Source: Methylobacterium sp. 2A
GTDB taxonomy: Bacteria > Pseudomonadota > Alphaproteobacteria > Rhizobiales > Beijerinckiaceae
Assembly: GCF_009806555.1 (NCBI RefSeq)
Contig: NZ_VUOK01000062.1
Location: 186,001 to 250,000 of the forward strand
Reading direction: 5' to 3'
DNA: 64,000 bases
The notes under the pieces are model-generated. The model did not search any database and had not been told where the DNA came from. It saw nothing but the letters and a program-made list of their open reading frames with translations. Positions 58,311 to 64,000 of the stretch are shown here, in pieces (the stretch's first letter is position 1; each line of letters starts with the position of its first letter). A program made the position numbers and the translations under genes.

Positions 58311-59171
58311 CTATGCGGCCCGCCCCGACAGGCTCACCGCCTCCCGCAGATCCCGCCCGTCGGTGAGCCGCAGGCCCCGGCGGCGCAGGGAGGCCAGCAT
58401 CGCGCGATCCGGAAACGGGCAATAGGGCAGCACCTCGAAGCTCCGGCCCTCCGGCAGGGCGCCGGTGCGGGCGACCGCGTCGAGCAGCCGGTCCAGCATC
58501 CCGCGCCCATGGGCATGGAGCGCCACGGCGGCCCGGGTGGCGGTGGTGCCGGGGGGCAGCGGAACCGCCTCCTGGGACAGGATCGCTCCGGCATCGATCG
58601 CGGCGGCGAGCCGGTGCAGGGTCATGCCGAAGCTGCCGGGCCCCTCGGAGAGCGCATGGATCGTCGGCACCGGGCCGCGATGACGCGGCAGCAGGCCGGG
58701 ATGGCCGTTGATGCCGCCGAGCCGCGCCAGCGCGATGGTCTCGGGCTTCAGGATCTGATCGAAATGGTACGTCAGGATCAGGTCGGGCGCCGCCTCGCGC
58801 AGCCTCTGGGCGACCTCCGGGCCGTTGACGTCGTCGATCGTCAGGCTCGGAATGCCGAGGCGGCGGCAGAGGGTCTTGAGCGGCGTCGCCTCGGGGGCAT
58901 CGCCGCTGCCGGAGGCCGCCTGGGTGAGCGGCGCGAGCGGGCGCATCAGGTCCGGCAGCCCGAAATTCACCGCCAGATAGGGCAGGATGCCGGTCCCCGA
59001 GCGCGCGAGGTGCCGCCGGATCTGCCCGGTCAGGCCGCCGCTCGACGGCCGCTCGGCGTTGGACAGGCCGACGAAGGCGATGTCGGCCCGGTGATCGGCG
59101 ACGAACCGACGGACCACCCGGGCGTTCGGAAGCGCCTCCAGAACGAACAGCGCGATCCGGGGCCGGGGCAT
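58311..59171 (-). CDS. Formyltransferase family protein
   Basis: 286 residues with the formyl_trans_N fold. The catalytic triad of 10-formyl-THF transferases is conserved: Asn155 and His157 in GGINGHPGLLPRHRGPVP and Asp193 in AIDAGAILSQ, with the usual 36-residue spacing. The length and the C-terminus differ from methionyl-tRNA formyltransferase, so it may be a sugar N-formyltransferase or a related enzyme. Its ATG overlaps the stop of the SDR gene (ATGA). The neighbouring capsule-type genes favour a role in surface glycans. Confidence 0.85.
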   Translation of the reverse strand: MPRPRIALFVLEALPNARVVRRFVADHRADIAFVGLSNAERPSSGGLTGQIRRHLARSGTGILPYLAVNFGLPDLMRPLAPLTQAASGSGDAPEATPLKTLCRRLGIPSLTIDDVNGPEVAQRLREAAPDLILTYHFDQILKPETIALARLGGINGHPGLLPRHRGPVPTIHALSEGPGSFGMTLHRLAAAIDAGAILSQEAVPLPPGTTATRAAVALHAHGRGMLDRLLDAVARTGALPEGRSFEVLPYCPFPDRAMLASLRRRGLRLTDGRDLREAVSLSGRAA

Positions 59172-59938
59172 CAGCGCCGCTTCCGCCGCTGGAACCGGAA
59201 GGCGTAGAGGCCGGCTTTGCGGACGCTCTCCGGCAGGAGCAGCACGGTCCGCGCGAGCGCCGTGAGGATGAACGGGAAGGCGATCACGTCGCGGTTGGCC
59301 GCGATGCCCCTGGCGATGCGCACGGCCGCCTCCTCGGCGCTGATCTCCAGAGGCCGCCAGCCCTTCAGCTCGCCGCCCATCGGGGTCTTCACGTAGCCGG
59401 GCGTGACGACGTTGACCTTCACGCCCCGAGGCCCGACCTTCTGCCGCAGGGCGAGGCCGTGGGCGACGAGGGCCGCCTTCGCCCCGCTATAGGCCGGCGC
59501 ATCCTGGAGCGGGGCGTAGGCCGCCAGCGACGACAGCAGGACGATCTGGCCGCGCCCGCGCTGGAGCATCAGCGTCAGCGTGGGCAGCATCACGTTGAGC
59601 GAGCCCGTGTAGTTGATGTCGGCGGTCTCGAACGCCACGTCCTCGGCTTCGACCTGCCCCTCCTGGTTGCCGCCGTTCACCGCCGCGTTGGCGATGACGA
59701 GGTCGAGGGGGGCCTCCGCATCCGTGCGGTGAACCAGCGCTCCCGTGGCGGCGCGGTCGCGGGTATCGAGGCGGGCGACCTCGACGACGGCGCCCTTGGC
59801 GCGGCAATCCCCGGCGACCCGTTCGAGGCGCTCGGCGTTGCGGGCGACGAGGATGAGGCTCACGCCGGGCTGCGCGTAGTGGCGCGCCAGCGCAGCGCCG
59901 ATGCCGCTCGACGCGCCGGTAATCAGAATGCGAGGCAT
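59171..59938 (-). CDS. SDR family oxidoreductase coupled to the formyltransferase
   Basis: 255-residue short-chain dehydrogenase: TGASSGIG (7-14), Ser136/137, Tyr150 and Lys154 (AYSGAKAAL), and a hydrophobic C-terminal segment (FPFILTALARTVLLLPESVR). It resembles SDRs found in capsule and lipopolysaccharide clusters. Co-transcribed and translationally coupled with the downstream formyltransferase; it lies 67 bp downstream of the KpsS-like gene in the same direction. Substrate unknown. Confidence 0.88.
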   Translation of the reverse strand: MPRILITGASSGIGAALARHYAQPGVSLILVARNAERLERVAGDCRAKGAVVEVARLDTRDRAATGALVHRTDAEAPLDLVIANAAVNGGNQEGQVEAEDVAFETADINYTGSLNVMLPTLTLMLQRGRGQIVLLSSLAAYAPLQDAPAYSGAKAALVAHGLALRQKVGPRGVKVNVVTPGYVKTPMGGELKGWRPLEISAEEAAVRIARGIAANRDVIAFPFILTALARTVLLLPESVRKAGLYAFRFQRRKRR

Positions 59939-60005
59939 GGAGCGGGTTACGCCGGCCCGTATGGAAAGATCAAGGGTCGACGGGACTCAGTCGCCGGGAA
60001 AGCCG

Positions 60006-61313
60006 TCAGTAGACCGGCGCCAGTTCGCCGTTCCGCTCGGCCGCCTCGCGGATCGCCCGCGCCGCCGCCAGCATCGAATCGGGCAGGGCGGCCTCCATCC
60101 GTGGCACGGAGCCGGCCACGGCCCGGTCGATCGCCTCCTTGGAGAAGAAGCCGCCGTTGACCTGTGTCCGGTGCAGCACGACCCGGCGGAAATCGGCCAT
60201 CAGGCCCATATCGGGCGGGGTCGGGTTCTTCCAGAAGCCGTCGAGGTCGCCCTGGTGGGTCAGCCCGGCCATGTTGTAGATCGCGGTGCCGACCGCATGG
60301 GTCGGGCAGCCCATCTCCAGGGACAGCATCCCCACCGTCGAATTGACGATGACCACGCCGCGGGCGCCCTTGATCAGGGCCGGCAGGTCGCCGCCGTCGA
60401 TGAAGTCGAGCCGGTCGCTGACGCCGTGGCGGCGGGCGGAGGCGCGGGCGAATTTGCGCCAGTTGATCAGGCCGCTGTCCAGCGGGTGCAGCTTCACCAG
60501 GAGCCGCGTCGGCGCCGCCGAGGCATCCGCGAAGGACTTGATCACCCGGTCCATGAAGCCTTCGACGCCGAGGAACGGCGAGTGGACCCGGATCTGGTAG
60601 TCGCTGTCGAGCTGGAGCGGCAGCAGGAAATAGTCGCAGCCGACCGCGCGGTAGATCTCGTCGCAGCGGGCCGCCTCGCGGCGGGTATGGGCGCGCCGGG
60701 CGAATTTCTTGATCCAGCCGGCATACTCGGCGGCGATGTGGGTCGGCCGGTGGCTGCGGAAATGCGGGTAGAGGTAGGGGAACAGGACGTTGGCGAGGTT
60801 GTAGCCGACATCCCAGATGCTCCGGCGCGCCATGTCGCCCGTGGAGGGCATCGCCCGGCCGGGCTGCGGCAGGCGCCGGGCCAGGGCGCGGATCTCGTCG
60901 GCGCTGCGGGGCAGGGACGAGAAGCCGTTCACGCCGCCGAGCTCGCAGGTGATCCAGTTGGGGCGGATGTAGCCCTCCTCGAACACGTGGACCCGCAGGC
61001 CGCGATCCTCGGCGATCATCCGCGCCGCCTTGTGGAACGGCCGGCAATCGCCGAACAGCACGATGTCGGTGATGCCCTCGCGGGTCAGATAGGCTTCGAG
61101 ATAGATGCCCCAGGCCTCGCGCCGGCCGCGGTAATTGTCGGCCGAACCGTTCCAGAACAGCCAGTCGCCCGGGCAGAGATTGATGCGCCGGACCTGATGG
61201 CCCCGCGCGCGCAGCGCCTTCCCGAGATCGGAGAAGAACGGCGTGGCGATCCCCTGCAGGAACAGGAAGGTCGCCGGGCGGTCGCGGAGGGCATCAGAGG
61301 CGGGCTGTTGCAT
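60006..61313 (-). CDS. Capsule polysaccharide biosynthesis protein, KpsS-like
   Basis: 435 residues of the Capsule_synth family. ATFLFLQGIATPFFSDLGKALRARGHQVRRINLC at the start, VFEEGYIRPNWITCE (the EEGY motif), LVKLHPLDSGLINW and VVIVNSTVGMLSLEMGCPTH are matched in KpsS, the beta-Kdo transferase that starts the poly-Kdo linker of group 2 capsules on phosphatidylglycerol. The ATG at 61313 is preferred over a longer frame. Divergent from the KpsC-like gene, with which it would act. Confidence 0.9.
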   Translation of the reverse strand: MQQPASDALRDRPATFLFLQGIATPFFSDLGKALRARGHQVRRINLCPGDWLFWNGSADNYRGRREAWGIYLEAYLTREGITDIVLFGDCRPFHKAARMIAEDRGLRVHVFEEGYIRPNWITCELGGVNGFSSLPRSADEIRALARRLPQPGRAMPSTGDMARRSIWDVGYNLANVLFPYLYPHFRSHRPTHIAAEYAGWIKKFARRAHTRREAARCDEIYRAVGCDYFLLPLQLDSDYQIRVHSPFLGVEGFMDRVIKSFADASAAPTRLLVKLHPLDSGLINWRKFARASARRHGVSDRLDFIDGGDLPALIKGARGVVIVNSTVGMLSLEMGCPTHAVGTAIYNMAGLTHQGDLDGFWKNPTPPDMGLMADFRRVVLHRTQVNGGFFSKEAIDRAVAGSVPRMEAALPDSMLAAARAIREAAERNGELAPVY

Positions 61314-61665
61314 TCCGCGGCGCTTCTTCCTTGACCTAAAACTGCCCGACGGGCCGGCACGTTGCCGTGAGGTGGCACGAGCTCCGGCGGCCTCGCAATC
61401 CGAGGCCGTGCCGCAGCACGGCTTTTCCGCACCCGCGTGACCCGTCTGCAACGGTCGCGTTTTGCGGCCCCGACTCGGATTGAGCGGCCAATCACGGCGA
61501 CGGTATGTCCGAATCCTTTCAAGCGTCTGGCGCGCGTGCGGGATCGTCCCGGTTGTCCCCGAAATCCCACACCTCCCATTCCCACGCCATCCGCGCGAAA
61601 ATGCGCTACAGGCGGGCGAACCTCACGGCCGCGCGGAGCCCGATAGCCAGAGATGCTGCGAAACC

Positions 61666-63162
61666 ATGCCCCTTGAACCGACCCCGTCGCTCTACGCGAC
61701 CGGCCGGACGATCCGCCGCCTCCGGGTGGAGATCGAGGCGGCGACGGGCCTCGCCTTCGGGCGGGCGCATCCCGGCGCCGTCGGCGTGGTCTGGGGTACG
61801 GGGAGCGCGGTCGACCGGCTGCTCGGGCTGACCGGCCGCCGCCGCCTCGTGGTCGCGCCCGGCCCGCTCCTGAGCCCCTACGACGATCCGGAGCGCGGCT
61901 TCGCATCCCTGCGGATCAGCCTCGATGGAAGGCCGTTCGGCGGGGAGGGCGGCGTCCACTACCTCGATCCCTGGACCCGGGTGCCGATCGACCGCGCGGC
62001 CTGTACCGAGCGCGTGGCCTGGCTCCAGGCGCGCTTCGCCGAGAACGACCGGCGGGTGATCTATGTCGGGATGTCGCGCTGGAAGCGCCCGGCCCTCGAC
62101 GTGCTCGGGGCCGGCCCCGCCGGACGCCCGGTCCATACCATGACCACCGAGGCCGCGGTCGCGGCGGGGCGGCGCCACCGGGGCCGCGTCCTCGCCTGGG
62201 CGACCCGGGCGCCGGGCCGGCTGGAGGAAGCCTGCGCGGAGGTCGGGCTGCCGCTCGCCCGGGTGGAGGACGGATTCCTGCGCTCGGTCGGCCTCGGCGC
62301 GAGCCTGCAGCCCGGCGCCTCGATCGTGGTGGACGATCTCGGCATCTATTACGACCCGCGCCGGGAGAGCCGGTTGCAGCGCCTCCTGGCGGACTCGGAC
62401 TTCACCCCGGAGCTCGTCGCCCGGGCGAAGCGCCTGCGCGAGGAGGTCGTGGCGCGCCGGCTCAGCAAGTACAATGTCGGGCTCGACGCGGCCGCCCTCG
62501 ACTGGCCCGCCGGGCGCAGGATCGTGCTGGTACCGGGCCAGGTGGAGGACGATGCCTCGGTGCGGCACGGCTCCCCGCTGGTCCGCTCGAACCGGGCGCT
62601 GCTCGCGGCGGCGCGGCGGCGCAACCCGGACGCGTTCCTGCTCTACAAGCCGCACCCCGACGTGGAGGCGGGCTTCCGCCCGGGCATCATCCCGGAGGCG
62701 GAGGCGCTGACGCTCGCCGACCGGATCGTTCCCGGCATCAGCATCGTCGATCTCCTCGACCGGGTGCATCACGTGGAGACCATGACGTCGCTCGCCGGGT
62801 TCGAGGCGCTGATCCGGGGCCTGACCGTGGCGACCCACGGACGGCCGTTCTACGCGGGCTGGGGCCTGTCGGAGGATCTCGCGCCGGGGGCCGATCGCGG
62901 CCGCAGGCTCGGTCTCGACGAGCTGGTGGCGGGGGCGATGATCCTCTATCCGCGCTACCTCGACCCCGTGGCGATGAAGCCGTGCAGCCCGGAGCAGCTC
63001 CTCGACCGCCTGAGCGCCGCCCGGGAGGCGGCCCCGCGCAGCGCCCTCTCGATCGGCCGCACCGCCCATTGGGTGATGCGCGCGCGCTACGGGCTCCTCA
63101 ACCCGATCGTGCGGGCGCTGCGCAGCCGCCGGGGCGTCGGCCGCGAGGCCGGCCCGCGATAG
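61666..63162 (+). CDS. Capsule polysaccharide biosynthesis protein, KpsC-like (single domain)
   Basis: 498 residues. The C-terminal 350 match the KpsC type of Kdo transferase: VYVGMSRWKRP region, RVEDGFLRSVGLGASLQPG, GIYYDPRRESRLQRLL, VLVPGQVEDDASVRHG, LLYKPHPDVEAG, HHVETMTSLAGFEALIRGLT and GRPFYAGWGLS. E. coli KpsC (about 675 residues) has two such domains; this protein has one plus a divergent N-terminal part of about 120 residues. With KpsS it would build a beta-linked Kdo chain. Confidence 0.88.
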   Translation: MPLEPTPSLYATGRTIRRLRVEIEAATGLAFGRAHPGAVGVVWGTGSAVDRLLGLTGRRRLVVAPGPLLSPYDDPERGFASLRISLDGRPFGGEGGVHYLDPWTRVPIDRAACTERVAWLQARFAENDRRVIYVGMSRWKRPALDVLGAGPAGRPVHTMTTEAAVAAGRRHRGRVLAWATRAPGRLEEACAEVGLPLARVEDGFLRSVGLGASLQPGASIVVDDLGIYYDPRRESRLQRLLADSDFTPELVARAKRLREEVVARRLSKYNVGLDAAALDWPAGRRIVLVPGQVEDDASVRHGSPLVRSNRALLAAARRRNPDAFLLYKPHPDVEAGFRPGIIPEAEALTLADRIVPGISIVDLLDRVHHVETMTSLAGFEALIRGLTVATHGRPFYAGWGLSEDLAPGADRGRRLGLDELVAGAMILYPRYLDPVAMKPCSPEQLLDRLSAAREAAPRSALSIGRTAHWVMRARYGLLNPIVRALRSRRGVGREAGPR

Positions 63163-63325
63163 GACGTGATATGCCCGCGACATCAAAGCGATAGCGCGTG
63201 CTGCTAATGTCGGCCGTCAGCGGCCCGCCCCGGGCCGGCTCCTTATCCCACGGGATCGGGAACGGCCCACAACGCTATGCTTCCGCACACCTTTTCCCGG
63301 CAGCGATGAAGCTGCCCCACGCCGA

Positions 63326-64000
63326 GTGTTTCGTGTCTTGACGACGTTCCTCATCGCCACCGGCCTCGCGCTCGCGCTCTGCCTCGTCCTGGAGGGGGTC
63401 GCCGGCGATTCGATCACCCGGGCGAGCCTCGCGCCGCGGGACCTCGCCCTGCGGCTCGCCGGCTACCTGCTGATCCTGCTGTTCTGGTTCGCCTTCTCCT
63501 GGCGGCCCTGGCTCGCCGCCCTGACCCTGGTGATCTCGGTCACGGCGCTGATCGTCGTCAGCCGGGCCAAGCGCTCGGTGATCGGCGAGCCGCTGCTGTT
63601 CAGCGATTTCGCCCTGCTGCCGCAGGTGCCGCGCCACCCGCAGCTCTACTACATCCCGCCCCTGTGGCATCCGCGCGTCAGCATCCCCGTCCTCGCCACC
63701 CTGGGCGCGACCGTGCTCTGGTACCGCACCGAGCCGAGCGTGCTGCCGGAGGCCACCCTCCCGCGGATCCTGGCGCTCCTCGGCCTGCCGCTGCTGCTCG
63801 CCCTGCTGGCCTGGGCCGCGCCGCGACAGCCGCTCGCGCACGGGATCGCGCGCTGGTTCCCGCGCCCCGATCTCGAAGCGGACGTGGCCCGGGTCGGCCT
63901 GCCGGCGAGCCTGCTGGGCTACACCGCCCGGGCCTTCGCGGGCGGCGAGCCGGTGCCCGAGCCGCCCGCTTTGCCCCCCGGGCCGGGGGACGACGTGGTG
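63326..64000 (+). CDS. LTA-synthase-like membrane protein, N-terminal part (cut by window edge)
   Basis: Open to the end of the window; 225 residues are visible. Starts at GTG 63326 (MFRVLTTFLIATGLALALCL) or TTG 63338. About four transmembrane helices follow, then FSDFALLPQ, preceded by SRAKRSVIGEPLL, which is the membrane-side motif of the LTA synthase/MdoB alkaline-phosphatase superfamily. These enzymes transfer phosphoglycerol or related groups to periplasmic glycans. The sulfatase-like domain would lie beyond the edge. Position next to capsule genes supports a cell-surface role. Confidence 0.7.
   Translation, partial: MFRVLTTFLIATGLALALCLVLEGVAGDSITRASLAPRDLALRLAGYLLILLFWFAFSWRPWLAALTLVISVTALIVVSRAKRSVIGEPLLFSDFALLPQVPRHPQLYYIPPLWHPRVSIPVLATLGATVLWYRTEPSVLPEATLPRILALLGLPLLLALLAWAAPRQPLAHGIARWFPRPDLEADVARVGLPASLLGYTARAFAGGEPVPEPPALPPGPGDDVV

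Noticed and set aside
1..64000. CRISPR arrays
   Set aside because: No set of regularly spaced direct repeats with unique spacers was seen anywhere in the window.

Overview
This 64 kb window is GC-rich chromosomal DNA from an alphaproteobacterium of the Rhizobiales, most likely a Methylobacterium. The basis is the one-strand TCA-cycle cluster mdh-sucC-sucD-sucA-sucB-lpd, an EcfG-like sigma factor, ATGA/GTGA-coupled gene pairs and several families of hairpin-forming intergenic repeats. No database search was run, so the genus is an inference.

Layout. 1-2.6 kb: an EcfG-like sigma factor diverging from a cobalt-type nitrile hydratase operon (alpha, beta, accessory protein). 2.7-10.7 kb: an accessory stretch with visibly AT-rich patches. 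It holds methyltransferases, two glycosyltransferase-type genes and an acyltransferase-like protein, interleaved with more ordinary genes (MBL hydrolase, SDR). 10.9-21.5 kb: cell-envelope and redox genes: a three-domain Aas-type transporter/acyltransferase/acyl-ACP ligase, penicillin-binding protein 1C, a di-haem peroxidase, a ParA-like ATPase coupled to a small membrane protein, and a polytopic membrane protein. 21.5-26.2 kb: MarC, a frameshifted IS4-type element, YnfA, XerC and a double receiver-domain protein.

26.3-37.0 kb: the TCA cluster, read leftward, with three extra genes between sucB and lpd (a membrane protein and a pentapeptide-repeat protein that look like one gene split by a frameshift, and an SDR). 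It supplies the 2-oxoglutarate dehydrogenase complex, succinyl-CoA synthetase and malate dehydrogenase. 37.4-46.8 kb: TetR regulator, glyoxalase II, methyltransferase, AhpD-like protein, RuvC, tRNA-Tyr, an SF2 helicase, a DUF3597 protein, and a polyamine-binding protein coupled to RidA. 47-52.4 kb: GlsB-type and YgaP-type small membrane proteins, a SWIM zinc-finger protein and the rpsO-pnp pair with a strong hairpin in the pnp leader.

52.6-57.2 kb: a large membrane protein with a coupled partner, an amino-acid permease and an orphan flgC. 57.3-58.1 kb: a DUF1778/GNAT toxin-antitoxin pair whose toxin has Trp where the family's catalytic Tyr is expected. 58.3-64 kb: surface-polysaccharide genes: a formyltransferase coupled to an SDR, a KpsS-like and a KpsC-like protein read divergently, and the start of an LTA-synthase-like membrane protein cut by the window edge.

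The strongest leads are the double receiver protein with complementary active-site losses, a 244-bp repeat whose ends match those of the IS4 element, the ParA/membrane-protein pair, the altered GNAT toxin, the split pentapeptide gene inside the TCA operon, and the regulatory hairpins around sucD-sucA and pnp. No CRISPR array, prophage or complete new defence system was seen.
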